A stretch of 64,000 nucleotides of DNA from Methanobacterium sp964452085 (GCA_964452085.1 CAYVKL010000002.1:310001-374000), one strand, 5' to 3'; shown: positions 29,301 through 41,840, numbered from the stretch's first letter. Numbers and translations: made by a program. Notes: generated by a model not told the origin, from the sequence alone.

Positions 29301-29969
29301 TTATACCTTTACTTTCCCATCAAAAACTTCAATAGTCCTTTCCGAGAGGTTTGCAACATTCAAATCATGGGTGACCATGATCAAAGTTACATTTTCATTT
29401 TTATGCAGATCTTCAAGGCGTTTCAGGATCATCTGACCATTTTTAGAGTCTAATGAACCTGTAGGTTCGTCTGCCAGGATTATGGAAGGTTTATTGGCCA
29501 GTGATCTGGCAATAGCAACTCTTTGCCTCTCACCACCTGAAAGTTCCGTTGGTTTCCGGTTGATTTTATCAGAAAGGTTCATGTAATCAAGGAGTTGAAG
29601 TGCCCTTTTTCTCATTTCTTTACCTGATAATTTACTTTCAAACATGGGTATTTTCACATTCTCAAGGACGTTCAGGTTGGGAATGAGGTTGTGAAGTTGG
29701 AATATAAAACCTATCTCCTTGGAGCGAAACTCACTAAGATCTTTTTTTAGATTGAGGTTGTAGCCAGCTACTTTTATGGTTCCATCATCTGGGCGGTCCA
29801 ATGCACCAATCATGTTGAGTAGGGTGGATTTACCAGAACCTGAAGGGCCAATAATAGAAACAAACTCTCCTTTTTTTATTTTGAGGTTAACACCATTAAG
29901 GGCAGTTATTTTTCCTTTATCAAAACCTTTTTTGAGATTTTGGATCTCAATAATGTTTTCATCATTCAT
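29301..29969 (-). CDS. ABC transporter ATP-binding protein, MacB/LolD type
   Basis: 222 residues from the ATG at 29969 (MNDENIIEIQNLKKGFDKG). Walker A GPSGSGKST, Q-loop FQLHNLIPNLNV, signature LSGGERQRVAIARSL, Walker B ILADEPTGSLDSKNG. This subgroup drives mechanotransmission exporters such as LolCDE or MacAB. The start overlaps the end of the permease gene by 8 bases (ATGAATGA), so an upstream start inside the permease gene is not used. Function probably release or export of a lipoprotein, peptide or small molecule. Confidence 0.92.
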   Translation of the reverse strand: MNDENIIEIQNLKKGFDKGKITALNGVNLKIKKGEFVSIIGPSGSGKSTLLNMIGALDRPDDGTIKVAGYNLNLKKDLSEFRSKEIGFIFQLHNLIPNLNVLENVKIPMFESKLSGKEMRKRALQLLDYMNLSDKINRKPTELSGGERQRVAIARSLANKPSIILADEPTGSLDSKNGQMILKRLEDLHKNENVTLIMVTHDLNVANLSERTIEVFDGKVKV

Positions 29970-31077
29970 AGCGCAATGCCTCCGTTGGTGGTAAGCGACT
30001 GGCCCGGTAAGCAGGGTAGAAACCTCCAATCACCCCAACAACAAGTGCCACTCCTAAACCTCTTAAGAATACATCTGGGGAATATACGGGTTGAATGAAT
30101 CCATTCATTCCCAGAACCATCAGGATCTGTATGGCTACCACACCCATTACTATTCCTACCACACCTGCTGCAAGGGTGAGAACTATTGATTCTCCCAGTA
30201 TCATGGATAAAATTCTTTTATCTTTCCATCCCACAGCTTTAAGAACTCCAATTTCTCTGGTCCTTTCATAAACAGACATGATCATGGTATTTATCACACC
30301 AATTCCTCCAATAACAATTGCAAGGAGAGAAATAGCCCATGAAGCAGTGTCAATGGTGTTTAATCCCTGATCAACACTCTGCAAGTCTTCAAGTGATGCT
30401 ATGGTGGTAACATCCTTCCCATAGTTATCTTCAATGGATTTGGTTACAGTCTCAACATTGGCATCCTTCTTGATCTTGACATAAATCATGGTTACTTTAC
30501 CTTCTTTATCCTCAATTTGCTGAACATTTTTAAGGGACATATAGGCCCCACCATCCTGCTGTAAGTCACCTGTTTCAAAAACTCCAACAATTTTGTAGTC
30601 CTCTTTTCCAAGATTAATGGTGTCACCTACAGTTTTATTCAGTTTCTGAGATGCTACTTTACCAATTATGACTTCTTTAGCCTCTGAAGAAGAAAATGAA
30701 CTCCCGGAGGTTATTTTCATACCGCTGAGGGATATTTTGGATGGATCTATACCTATCACCACAAAATAGGGATTATTTCCAACTGGTTGTATGGCGGTTA
30801 ATATTCCTACTGCATCATCTACTCCATTAGTCTCTTTAATTTTATCCACGTAACTCTCATCTACCTTGCTGAGGAACATATCCGATACATTTGTCTCCAC
30901 TACTGTGAAGTCTGCTCCACCTGCTTTCAAAGTTTCTTCTGTAGAAGATTTGAGTCCGTCAGTAATTATACCCAGGGCCACTATTGTGGCAATTCCTATG
31001 GCAATCCCCACTACTGCCAGAGCAGTACGGGTCTTGTTACGAAATGGGTTTTTTATTATCAAACCTAAAAAAGACAT
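29962..31077 (-). CDS. ABC transporter permease, MacB/FtsX type
   Basis: About 371 residues from MSFLGLIIKNPFRNKTRTAL; an in-frame ATG five codons earlier is less likely by comparison with the paralogue at 31.4 kb. N-terminal helix, a roughly 200-residue extracytoplasmic domain, then three helices including GGIGVINTMIMSVYERTREI, the FtsX/MacB hallmark, and a C-terminal PAYRASRLPPTEALRYE cytoplasmic coupling motif. Forms a homodimer or heterodimer in the membrane with the adjacent ATPase. Confidence 0.92.
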   Translation of the reverse strand: MSFLGLIIKNPFRNKTRTALAVVGIAIGIATIVALGIITDGLKSSTEETLKAGGADFTVVETNVSDMFLSKVDESYVDKIKETNGVDDAVGILTAIQPVGNNPYFVVIGIDPSKISLSGMKITSGSSFSSSEAKEVIIGKVASQKLNKTVGDTINLGKEDYKIVGVFETGDLQQDGGAYMSLKNVQQIEDKEGKVTMIYVKIKKDANVETVTKSIEDNYGKDVTTIASLEDLQSVDQGLNTIDTASWAISLLAIVIGGIGVINTMIMSVYERTREIGVLKAVGWKDKRILSMILGESIVLTLAAGVVGIVMGVVAIQILMVLGMNGFIQPVYSPDVFLRGLGVALVVGVIGGFYPAYRASRLPPTEALRYE

Positions 31078-31365
31078 TATATTTGCCCCCAAATTTATTT
31101 ACACCTAATCAATACTTCTTTCTATTTTCAAAGTTTTTTTTGAGTTTTTTCAATTTATTTATTCATCTTGTTTTTTAACTATTTTTTTTATATTTTCATT
31201 TTCAATTCATTCAATTTTATTTTAATTTCATTCTACTTTTCTGGATTTCTCTTTTAATCTCCTTTGGATTGACTATGGGATTGGTAATAGTGGGTTAAAC
31301 TTTATAAAAGTTTCCTTAGGGGCTTCTAACAAAATTAGGATAATCTAACTTTTGGTATATTTAAA

Positions 31366-32478
31366 TTATTCATAGCGCAAGGCTTCTGTGGGTGCTAATC
31401 GTGATGCACGGAAGGCAGGATAAAGACCTCCAACTACTCCTACCAGAAATGCTATTCCTAGAGCTCTAAGGAAAAGTTCTGTTGAGTAAACTGGTTGGAT
31501 AAAACCACCCATGGTGGGAGTGGATAAAATAACTTCAACAGCCCCCACACCAATTATTAAACCTATTAAATACGATACAAGTGTTAGTACTACAGATTCG
31601 CCCATTATCATAATCATTATTCGTCTATTTTTCCACCCTGATGCTTTAAGGACACCGATCTCACGGGTTCTCTCATAAACAGACATCACCATGGTGTTTA
31701 TCACACCAATACCACCTATTAAAATCGCTAAAAGAGATATAGCCCATGCGGCCGTGTCAATAGTTTCTAGTCCTTTATTCACTCTATTAAAGTCTTCAAC
31801 AGTTTTTATAGTCACCAATTCGTCAGTGTAGTTATTTTCTATGCTTTGAGTCACTGCTTCCAGATTTGCGTCTGGTTTTAATTTTATGAAGATCATGGAA
31901 AGCTGATCAGGTTTTTCACTTAATTCCTGCAATAATGGCAGGGACATGAATGATCCTGCATCTTCCCACATACTCCCTGTCTCATAGATCCCTGTTATTT
32001 TAAAATCCCTACTGAAAAGTTTGATACTATCTCCAACAGTTTTATTTAAACTCTGAGATGCTCTTTTACCTATAATAATTTCATCAGAGTTTTCTGTGAA
32101 TTCTCTGCCATTAATAATGTTTATTTCACCCACTTTCAAGTTTTTTTGTTGAATACCCATAACCATAAACAGTTCTCCATCCACAACACGGTTAATTATG
32201 AGCACACCCACTACATCATCCACTCCAGGGAAATTCTTAAGATCTTCCGCGCGATTGGCATTGATTTTACTGGATCCCAGCCCTGGTGAATTGGCTTCAG
32301 TAACTGTGAAATCCGAACCACCGGACTTGAGAGTGTTTTGAGTAGACTCCTTCAAACCATCAGTAACCACTCCCAAAGCTATAATTGTGGCTATACCAAT
32401 AGCAATGCCCACAATGGCCAGTGCACTGCGAGTTTTGTTACGAAAGGGGTTTTTAAGAATGAAAGTTAAAAACGACAT
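31366..32478 (-). CDS. ABC transporter permease, MacB/FtsX type (second copy)
   Basis: 370 residues with the same layout and strong identity to the permease at 30 kb: MSFLTFILKNPFRNKTRSAL at the N-terminus, GGIGVINTMVMSVYERTREI before helix 2, and FRASRLAPTEALRYE at the end. No second ATPase is adjacent, so the two permeases may form a heterodimer on the one ATPase or be alternatives. Separated from the first copy by 288 AT-rich bases. No clear ribosome-binding site. Confidence 0.9.
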   Translation of the reverse strand: MSFLTFILKNPFRNKTRSALAIVGIAIGIATIIALGVVTDGLKESTQNTLKSGGSDFTVTEANSPGLGSSKINANRAEDLKNFPGVDDVVGVLIINRVVDGELFMVMGIQQKNLKVGEINIINGREFTENSDEIIIGKRASQSLNKTVGDSIKLFSRDFKITGIYETGSMWEDAGSFMSLPLLQELSEKPDQLSMIFIKLKPDANLEAVTQSIENNYTDELVTIKTVEDFNRVNKGLETIDTAAWAISLLAILIGGIGVINTMVMSVYERTREIGVLKASGWKNRRIMIMIMGESVVLTLVSYLIGLIIGVGAVEVILSTPTMGGFIQPVYSTELFLRALGIAFLVGVVGGLYPAFRASRLAPTEALRYE

Positions 32479-32714
32479 AGTTAATTTTTTGTATTTTATT
32501 TAGTTTATATGTGGCTGAAGCAGTGATTGAAAAAAATGGTAGGTAACTGAATGGAGATCTGAAAATACCCTAAAAATGATGATTTTATGGTTTATTTAAG
32601 ATTATTGCTATTTTTCTTCTTAAAAAAATATTCAGAATTTATAAATTCCGAAATTATATATGAAAAGGAAAACAAATTAATATACATTAAAGAAACTTCT
32701 GGAGGATTTAAAAG

Positions 32715-33035
32715 ATGAAAGAAGATGTATTTTATGGTAAAGGCATGAGTCATGTTAAAAAAGATTATCCAGATATCTTTGAAGCTGTTGTTGGATTAAA
32801 TGAAGCAGCATACTCTGGTAAAGTTTTAGATTACCGTACACAGAAGTTAATTGCCCTTGGAATTACAGCTGCAGCCTCAGATGATAGGGCTATGAAAAAA
32901 CAGATGATGAGTGCTGTAAAGGAATTTGGTGTAACCAGAGACGAGATTGTCGATGTGTTAAGAGTGGTTCTTTTAACTTCGGGTAATCCACCATTCACCA
33001 AGGCTATGAAGATATTATACGACATAACCGAATAA
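32715..33035 (+). CDS. Carboxymuconolactone decarboxylase/AhpD-like protein without CxxC
   Basis: 106 residues, all helical; DYRTQKLIALGITAAAS and VLRVVLLTSGNPPFTKAMKIL match the CMD fold. The AhpD peroxidatic CxxC is absent and the protein contains no cysteine, so it is not a peroxidase of that type. Role unknown; many methanogens carry such short copies. GGAGG lies 9 bases before the ATG. Confidence 0.8.
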   Translation: MKEDVFYGKGMSHVKKDYPDIFEAVVGLNEAAYSGKVLDYRTQKLIALGITAAASDDRAMKKQMMSAVKEFGVTRDEIVDVLRVVLLTSGNPPFTKAMKILYDITE

Positions 33036-33571
33036 TTTTTAATTTTTTTTTAAATATACTTTTTTTAAGCATTTTTTGCTCATGATCTGTGCCATTTTGT
33101 GCACCTGACTATTTGTACTAGAAAACTTAATACAGAAGGATTTACTGAGTAATTTTTAATTGATAATTTATATTGATAATAATTGTAAATATTTAAATAG
33201 GATTTTAAAGCCCTTGAATTTATTTTACCGATGAATTAGATTCTCAAAAAATTATTCAAAAGAGAAACATTAAATTGAATACTTTCTAGTAGAGCCATCA
33301 TTTTACTTTTTTTATAATCAACTTTTCTTAAATCCATTACAAATCTATATACCAACTTGGAAAGATAATAATAATTGCGTCCACATCTTTCACAATCCCT
33401 AAGATAAAGGGAACTGGTATTACATCAACTCATGATATTAGTACAGTTCGTACTACTGTGGATTGAAATAAATTTCATGATATAATAATAAATTATTCGA
33501 AAAATAATGTAAAAATTATTATATTTTCACAGATAAAAAAAATTTTATAGATTTCATGGGAAGAATGGTTT
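33036..33571. other. 536-bp intergenic region upstream of the membrane histidine kinase
   Basis: Mostly AT-rich. A less AT-rich island at about 33360-33465 contains short hairpins (AGTAC-N5-GTACT; CCCT...AGGG) and is preceded by TCTATATACC (about 33343-33352), a TATA candidate. No coding frame. It could specify a small RNA or just be the kinase leader. TTATTATATT near 33510 is a second TATA candidate closer to the kinase. Confidence 0.4.
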
Positions 33572-35635
33572 ATGAGTGCTCAACATTCTATTTTAGGCAT
33601 CACATTGATTTTGAGTGCCATAATAATCCTTTATTTAGCTTTTTATAGCATTCGAAATCGTTCTTCAAATCTAAATTATTATTTTACTTTATTAATGTTA
33701 TCTGTATTTTTTTGGTGTTTAGGTTCTGCCATGGAATTTTTAAGTGCAGATATGTGGGCTAAAATATTTTGGACAAAAATTAGTTATATTGGAGTAGCTA
33801 CCGCAGCTCCTTTATGGTTTATTGTAATTTTAGAGTATGGTCAATATGAAAAATACCTTAAACCTGCTTATATCGGCACGCTGATGCTTTTACCTCTGAT
33901 TATAATACTCCTCGCATTTACCAATGATTTTCATGGATTGATCTGGCCCAGCATCACCCCTACCTCTGACTTAACAGGAGCCCTATTGATCTACGCCCAT
34001 GGTTTAGGGTTTTGGATAAATATTGTCTACAGTTTCATTCTTACAATATTAGGGTTGATGATTCTTCTCCGACTCCTAATGAAGTCGCCCAGGTTATATC
34101 ATACCCAAATTTTAATTTTAATTTTAAGTGGAGCTATACCTCTCATTTTCAGTGTACTCTACAATACTGATGCTATAGGAATCCCTGGACTTGATATAAC
34201 TCCATTTGGGCTTGCTATTTCTGGATTACTTATTGCAGTATCAATTTTTAAATTTTCTTTATTAGGAATAAGGCCTATTGCTTATGAAACACTTTTTAAG
34301 ACTATAAAAAACGGATTTATGGTTTTTGATGCAGATGATAAGTTAATTGATGTCAACCCTGCCACAGAAATGATTGGAATCAGTACTGATGATGTGGGTA
34401 AGCATGAATCAGAACTATTTGATACTCAACCAGAATTTAAAAATTTTTACCATAATTCTGATGAAGAATCTGTCCTCTATGTTGATGATCCTTTTAATAT
34501 CTGGATTAGAATGCAAATCACATCCCTTTATGATCAAAATGAATTCAAAGGACGTTTACTTACAATACAGGATATTAGTAAACTTAAAAGAGTAGAAAAG
34601 GATTATAATGACAGTGAAGAACGTTATAAAAACTTATCTGAACTTTCTCCCGATGCAATTTTAGTGGTCCTTGGAGAGAAAATTGTTTTTGCCAATAAGG
34701 CATCGGCCACTATATTTGGATTTGATGACCCCAAAGATTTATTAGGTAAAAATTTCTTTAGTTTTCACCACCCGGATTCACTTGAAATAGCAAAAAAACG
34801 TTTACATAAAGTTTTTACAGAAGGAACATTTTTAGACTTTATTGAAGAAAAGATTATTGCGTCTGATGGTCAGATTAAGGATATAGAAGTGGGAGATGCA
34901 CCTATAATCTACAATGGCCAGCGGGCGGTTCAAGTAGTTGCCAGAGATATCAGTGAAAGAAAAAAACTGGAAGCAGAATTGAAAAATTCACTGAAAGAGA
35001 AGGATCTGATGATGAAAGAAATACATCATCGTGTTAAAAATAATTTAATGGTAATTCAAAGTCTTCTCAATCTCCAATCAAGATATATAAAGGATACAGA
35101 AGCTCGGGATATTTTTAAAGATAGTCAAAACCGTGCTAAATCCATGGCCATGATCCATGAAAGTCTTTATCAATCCACTGATCTAAAAAGGATAGAGTTC
35201 AGTGAATACATAAACACTCTGGCCAATAACCTTTTTTACAGCTATGCTGCCGATCCTAAACTGGTGAAAGTTGATGTTAATGTGGATGAGGTAATGTTAG
35301 ATGTAAATACTGCGATTCCACTTGGATTGATATTAACGGAGTTACTTTCCAACTGTTTAAAATATGCATTTCCACAGGGTAAAAGTGGTAAAATAATGGT
35401 AGATTTCCATTCATTCACTGAAAATGAGGAAAATAAATTAAAGTTAACTGTCAGTGATAATGGAGTAGGTCTTCCAGAAGGATTTGACCCTAAAAAATCC
35501 GATTCATTGGGTTTAATGTTAGTTTATAGTTTATCTGAGCAAATTAATGCAACTGTAAAATTGGATACTGCTGTTGGCACAACATTTGACATCACTTTCG
35601 AAGAAAAAATTGAATATGAAAATAATAAATTATGA
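33572..35635 (+). CDS. Membrane PAS-PAS sensor histidine kinase (HisKA_2 type) with N-terminal 7TM region
   Basis: 687 residues. About seven N-terminal helices (residues 1-235) resemble the 7TM histidine-kinase N-terminal region. Two PAS domains follow (about 238-345 and 355-470, with SPDAILVVLGEKIVFANKAS). Then HisKA_2 with phosphoaccepting His485 in EIHHRVKNNLMVIQSLLNLQ, and an HATPase with NCLKYAF (N box), SDNGVGLP and DSLGLMLVYSL. No response regulator adjoins, which is common in methanogens. A promoter upstream is likely. Confidence 0.92.
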   Translation: MSAQHSILGITLILSAIIILYLAFYSIRNRSSNLNYYFTLLMLSVFFWCLGSAMEFLSADMWAKIFWTKISYIGVATAAPLWFIVILEYGQYEKYLKPAYIGTLMLLPLIIILLAFTNDFHGLIWPSITPTSDLTGALLIYAHGLGFWINIVYSFILTILGLMILLRLLMKSPRLYHTQILILILSGAIPLIFSVLYNTDAIGIPGLDITPFGLAISGLLIAVSIFKFSLLGIRPIAYETLFKTIKNGFMVFDADDKLIDVNPATEMIGISTDDVGKHESELFDTQPEFKNFYHNSDEESVLYVDDPFNIWIRMQITSLYDQNEFKGRLLTIQDISKLKRVEKDYNDSEERYKNLSELSPDAILVVLGEKIVFANKASATIFGFDDPKDLLGKNFFSFHHPDSLEIAKKRLHKVFTEGTFLDFIEEKIIASDGQIKDIEVGDAPIIYNGQRAVQVVARDISERKKLEAELKNSLKEKDLMMKEIHHRVKNNLMVIQSLLNLQSRYIKDTEARDIFKDSQNRAKSMAMIHESLYQSTDLKRIEFSEYINTLANNLFYSYAADPKLVKVDVNVDEVMLDVNTAIPLGLILTELLSNCLKYAFPQGKSGKIMVDFHSFTENEENKLKLTVSDNGVGLPEGFDPKKSDSLGLMLVYSLSEQINATVKLDTAVGTTFDITFEEKIEYENNKL

Positions 35636-35754
35636 AACCATTATTTTTTTCACTAACCTTCTTTTCAATTTTAACACAACCTTTTTAAAGGTATGTGATC
35701 AACATTGTGTTACCGCCAATAGAGCGTATTTGACCTACTTTTTTTGGGACATAG

Positions 35755-35794
<40 letters not shown>

Positions 35795-35797
35795 TTA

Positions 35798-36765
<968 letters not shown>

Positions 36766-36777
36766 ACGGTGATGAGG

Positions 36778-37569
36778 ATGTTTTTTGATTTTCACATCCA
36801 TGGAAACCCTAAATTAGCCTTAGAGGCTGAAAAGATGGGATACCAAGGAGTGGCTCTTGTATTATCTTCAAGAGATTCAAATTCCAACAATTCTAAAAGG
36901 AATTCCTCTAAAAAATCTCAAAGACCTTCTTCAAATGGTTCTATTGCTTCATCTTCAAATGATCTCAAAAACCAAGTTGAAATTCTAAAAGATCTTAAAA
37001 AAACTTGCCAGCAATTTGAAGAGGATAAACATTTCTCTATCCAGATTGGTGTTGAAATTCTGGCAAAAAATCCAAATGATCTTAAAAAACAGGTTCAAAA
37101 GTTTAGGAAAAAATCAGATATTATCCTTGTCCACGGCGGTGACCTTAAAATCAACAGAACAGCCACTGAGGACCCCAGGGTAGACATTTTATGTCACCCA
37201 TATCGCGGTAGATATGATGCAGGTATAAATCATGTTTTATCTGCTAAAGCTACTGAAAATCAGGTAGCAGTTGAGTTAAACCTTAAATATTACCTTTTAA
37301 CCCGACCAAGTCAACGATTTAGGGTTCTAAGCCAGTTTCGTTCCATTGTAAAGTTGCATCGTAAATACAAGTTTCCGGTAATTATTAACAGTGGTGCTGG
37401 TTCTCTTTATGACCTTAGAAATCCACAGGATATTATTGCCCTTTCTAAATGTTTTGGGATGACCAAAATTGAGGCTTTCAAGGCTTTATCAACGATCCCA
37501 CAAGAAATTATGAACAGAAATATAATAAGGGATCAGGTAGTTATCCAAGGGGTTCGTTTAATCAATTAA
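36778..37569 (+). CDS. rnp3: Ribonuclease P protein component 3 (Rpp30)
   Basis: About 263 residues, TIM-barrel Rpp30 of archaeal RNase P, starting MFFDFHIHG. Ends near NRNIIRDQVVIQGVRLIN. Works with Pop5 (next gene) to activate the RNA in 5' tRNA processing. An insert of about 30 residues rich in Ser, Asn and Lys (residues about 28-60, RDSNSNNSKRNSSKK...) follows GYQGVALVLSS; family members usually have a short loop. GGTGATGAGG precedes ATG 36778, chosen over ATG 36772. Confidence 0.92.
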   Translation: MFFDFHIHGNPKLALEAEKMGYQGVALVLSSRDSNSNNSKRNSSKKSQRPSSNGSIASSSNDLKNQVEILKDLKKTCQQFEEDKHFSIQIGVEILAKNPNDLKKQVQKFRKKSDIILVHGGDLKINRTATEDPRVDILCHPYRGRYDAGINHVLSAKATENQVAVELNLKYYLLTRPSQRFRVLSQFRSIVKLHRKYKFPVIINSGAGSLYDLRNPQDIIALSKCFGMTKIEAFKALSTIPQEIMNRNIIRDQVVIQGVRLIN

Positions 37570-37601
37570 TCAGGTTAAATAAAAATGGAGATATCGGGGA
37601 G

Positions 37602-37979
37602 ATGAAGCTCAAAATATTACCCACTCACCTTCGGGATAAAAAGCGCTACTTGGCATTTCAAGCGTCTTCAGAAATTCCTCTAAAAAGGGATGATGTTATT
37701 TCTCTGGTTCAGGATGCTTCCTTTGATCTTTATGGGGCTTGTGGAACCAGTAAAATGGGTTTATGGGTAATAAAAGTTTGGCATTGTCCTTCATATGGAA
37801 AAAACACAATTAAAGGTATTATCCGATGTAACCGGGAAGAAATTGATGCAAGCAGGGCTTTAATTCCGACAATTACTAAATTTAAGGGGAAAAAGGTTGT
37901 TTTTCAAACTCTAGGAATTTCCGGAACCATCAAAGCCGCAATAACAAACTTTATTAAATTGAAGGCATCAGATGAATAA
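37602..37979 (+). CDS. rnp2: Ribonuclease P protein component 2 (Pop5)
   Basis: 125 residues; starts MKLKILPTHLRDKKRYLAF, and has the RRM-like Pop5 core (WVIKVWHCPSYGKNTIKGII, TLGISGTIKAAITNF). Pairs with Rpp30 to support RNase P catalysis. GGGGAG abuts the ATG. Between rnp3 and psmA. Confidence 0.93.
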   Translation: MKLKILPTHLRDKKRYLAFQASSEIPLKRDDVISLVQDASFDLYGACGTSKMGLWVIKVWHCPSYGKNTIKGIIRCNREEIDASRALIPTITKFKGKKVVFQTLGISGTIKAAITNFIKLKASDE

Positions 37980-38053
37980 AATGTATAAATGGTTTTAAAG
38001 TTCTTAACCAATATATTATTGTTGAAAATTCATTATTTATCAAAAAATTTAAA

Positions 38054-38822
<769 letters not shown>

Positions 38823-38825
38823 ATT

Positions 38826-39521
38826 ATGGTAACCCTGGAAGATGCAGTTATAGCCCGCTTGGAATACTACGGGGAACGCTTTGAGATCTTTGTTGATCCA
38901 GATTTAGCATCCGATTTTAAAAGGGGAGACGATATCAAGATTGAAGAGATAATGGCTGTTGAAGAGGTTTTCAAGGATGCTAAAAAGGGTGATAAAGCAT
39001 CAGAAGAGGCCATGAATAAGGCCTTTGATACTACTGATCCCCTGGAGGCCGCTGCCATCATAATTCGTAAGGGACAGGTGCAACTCACCGCCCAGCAGCG
39101 AAGGGATATGCAGGAGGAAAAGAGAAGAATGGTTGTTGATAAAATAGCTCGAGAAGCTATCAACCCCCAAACAAAACTTCCACACCCTGCAAGAAGGATT
39201 GAAATAGCCATGGAAGAGGCTAAAGTCAGGGTAGATCCCTTTAAGAGTGTTGATGAACAGGTTAATATCACGTTAAAAGCCATCCGCAGATTAATACCCA
39301 TAAAACTTGAAAAAGTACGAGTTGCCATCCATATCCCTGGAGAAGACAAAGGTAGGGTGTATGGAGTTATTCCTGAATTTGGAAAAACCATTAAAGAAGA
39401 ATGGCAACAGGATGGCTCATGGGTTGCAGTTGTGGAAATTCCTGGAGGTATGCAGGACAATTTCTATCATAAACTCTCAGAGATCACCCATGGACAAGTG
39501 GAAACCAAACTCTTAAAATAA
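38826..39521 (+). CDS. Ribosome maturation protein SBDS/Sdo1
   Basis: 231 residues. N-terminal SBDS FYSH domain (VTLEDAVIARLEYYGERFEI...), a helical middle, and a ferredoxin-like C-terminal domain ending HGQVETKLLK. In eukaryotes SBDS removes eIF6 from 60S subunits; archaeal members occupy the same superoperon position and probably act in 50S maturation. Starts with ATG just after the psmA stop. Confidence 0.94.
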   Translation: MVTLEDAVIARLEYYGERFEIFVDPDLASDFKRGDDIKIEEIMAVEEVFKDAKKGDKASEEAMNKAFDTTDPLEAAAIIIRKGQVQLTAQQRRDMQEEKRRMVVDKIAREAINPQTKLPHPARRIEIAMEEAKVRVDPFKSVDEQVNITLKAIRRLIPIKLEKVRVAIHIPGEDKGRVYGVIPEFGKTIKEEWQQDGSWVAVVEIPGGMQDNFYHKLSEITHGQVETKLLK

Positions 39522-39538
39522 AACTTCTTTTTAGCCTA

Positions 39539-40291
<753 letters not shown>

Positions 40292-40294
40292 GGG

Positions 40295-41038
40295 GTGATT
40301 ATTATTCTAACCAGTAAATTAATTGGAAATAAAGGAAGTTTAATAACTTCTGCCACTAAAAAAAGACCAGATGGACGGGCTTTTGATGAATTAAGGCCCT
40401 TAAAAATAGAGGCAGGAGTCTTGGAAAGGGCAGACGGATCAGCTTATTTGGAAATAGGGGATAACAAAGTTCTGGCAGCTGTTTACGGTCCTCGAGAATT
40501 ACACGTTCGCAGATTACTAAAACCTAACATGGCTATTCTGCGTTGTCGTTATAACATGGCACCGTTTTCAGTTGAGGATCGTAAAAGACCCGGACCAGAT
40601 CGTCGATCCATTGAAATTTCCAAACTGACTGCAGAAGCACTTAACCCTGCAGTGTTCCTGGAAAAATTCCCAAGATCAACCATTGATATTTCCATAGAAG
40701 TATTACAAGCTGAAGGTGGAACCAGATGTGCTGGAATCACTGCAGCGTCTGTGGCTCTGGCTGATGCAGGTATACCCATGAGAGATATGGTAGCAGCATG
40801 TGCCGCTGGTAAATCTGATGGGCAAGTAATAATGGACCTTTCAGAATGGGAAGATAAAGAAGGAGAAGCAGATCTCCCCATAGCTATGATGCCTCGCACT
40901 GGAGACATAACTCTGCTCCAGATGGATGGACATCTCACCTCAGATGAATATGCAAAGGCCCTGGACCTGGCCATTAAAGGATGTCAGATCATTGGTGAAG
41001 AACAGAAAAACGCCATAAAAAACAGGTACGGTGATTAA
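40295..41038 (+). CDS. rrp41: Exosome complex exonuclease Rrp41
   Basis: 247 residues of RNase PH fold. The catalytic subunit: conserved KRPDGRAFDELRPL, GPREL, and CRYNMAPFSVEDRKRPGPDR, with phosphate- and RNA-binding Arg residues; Asp in MDLSEWED. The apparent start is GTG 40295, only 3 bases after rrp4. GGGGTGATT there looks like a ribosome-binding site, so a downstream ATT start is also imaginable. Starts vary in the family's first 15 residues. Confidence 0.93.
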   Translation: MIIILTSKLIGNKGSLITSATKKRPDGRAFDELRPLKIEAGVLERADGSAYLEIGDNKVLAAVYGPRELHVRRLLKPNMAILRCRYNMAPFSVEDRKRPGPDRRSIEISKLTAEALNPAVFLEKFPRSTIDISIEVLQAEGGTRCAGITAASVALADAGIPMRDMVAACAAGKSDGQVIMDLSEWEDKEGEADLPIAMMPRTGDITLLQMDGHLTSDEYAKALDLAIKGCQIIGEEQKNAIKNRYGD

Positions 41039-41039
41039 A

Positions 41040-41840
41040 ATGGTGCAGAGCATAGTTCCACAGATTATTAAAGAAAGTGTTACCAACCTCATCAAAAATG
41101 GAGAAAGAGCAGATGGAAGAGCTTTAGACCAGTACCGGGAAGTTAGCTTGGAAACAGGTTTAATCAAAAAAGCTGAAGGTTCCGCACGGGTGAAAATTGG
41201 TAAAACTCAGATTGTAGTGGGTGCCAAACCCCAAATGGGAGAACCATTCCCTGACACACCCAACGTGGGTGTTTTAATTACCAACTCTGAATTGTTGCCC
41301 ATGGCGGCACCTAATTTCGAAGCAGGACCTCCTAATGAAACTTCAGTTGAACTTTCCCGTGTAACAGACCGTTGCATAAGAGAAGGAAAAACTGTGGACC
41401 TTGAAAAACTGGTTATCATCCCTGGAAAGAAAGTTTGGATGATTTTCTTAGATCTGCATATTGTGGATTACGATGGCAATTTATTTGACGCTGCAGTTCT
41501 AGGTAGTTTAGCTGCTCTAATGAACACTAAAATACCCAGTACAACCATTGAAGATGATGAAATCGTAATTGATTACGAGAAAATGATCCCAATCCCCATT
41601 AACGAACAACCACTAATGTGCACCATGGCTAAAATTGGTGGGGAACTGGTAGTTGATCCTTCCTTAGAAGAAGATGATGTACTGGATGCTCGTATTTCCA
41701 TGGGTGTCAGAGCTGATGGTAGTATTTGTGCCACTCAGAAAGGTGGATCCGTTCCACTCACTCGTGAGGAAATTATTAAATCCATTGAAATAGCTAAAAA
41801 GAAGACAGCAGAACTTCGAAAGTCTATTCCAAAGGCATAA
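41040..41840 (+). CDS. rrp42: Exosome complex component Rrp42
   Basis: About 266 residues of RNase PH fold lacking the catalytic residues of Rrp41. Conserved NGERADGRALDQYREV, GAKPQMGEPFPDTPNVG and KVWMIFLDLHIVDYDGN. Pairs with Rrp41 in the hexameric ring. I begin at ATG 41040 because GGTGAT (41030-41035) is spaced for it; the gene starts right after the rrp41 stop. Confidence 0.95.
   Translation: MVQSIVPQIIKESVTNLIKNGERADGRALDQYREVSLETGLIKKAEGSARVKIGKTQIVVGAKPQMGEPFPDTPNVGVLITNSELLPMAAPNFEAGPPNETSVELSRVTDRCIREGKTVDLEKLVIIPGKKVWMIFLDLHIVDYDGNLFDAAVLGSLAALMNTKIPSTTIEDDEIVIDYEKMIPIPINEQPLMCTMAKIGGELVVDPSLEEDDVLDARISMGVRADGSICATQKGGSVPLTREEIIKSIEIAKKKTAELRKSIPKA

Noticed and set aside
33360..33465. 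C/D-box or other named small RNA
   Set aside because: Short hairpins exist but no C/D or H/ACA consensus could be identified; kept only as a note on the gap.
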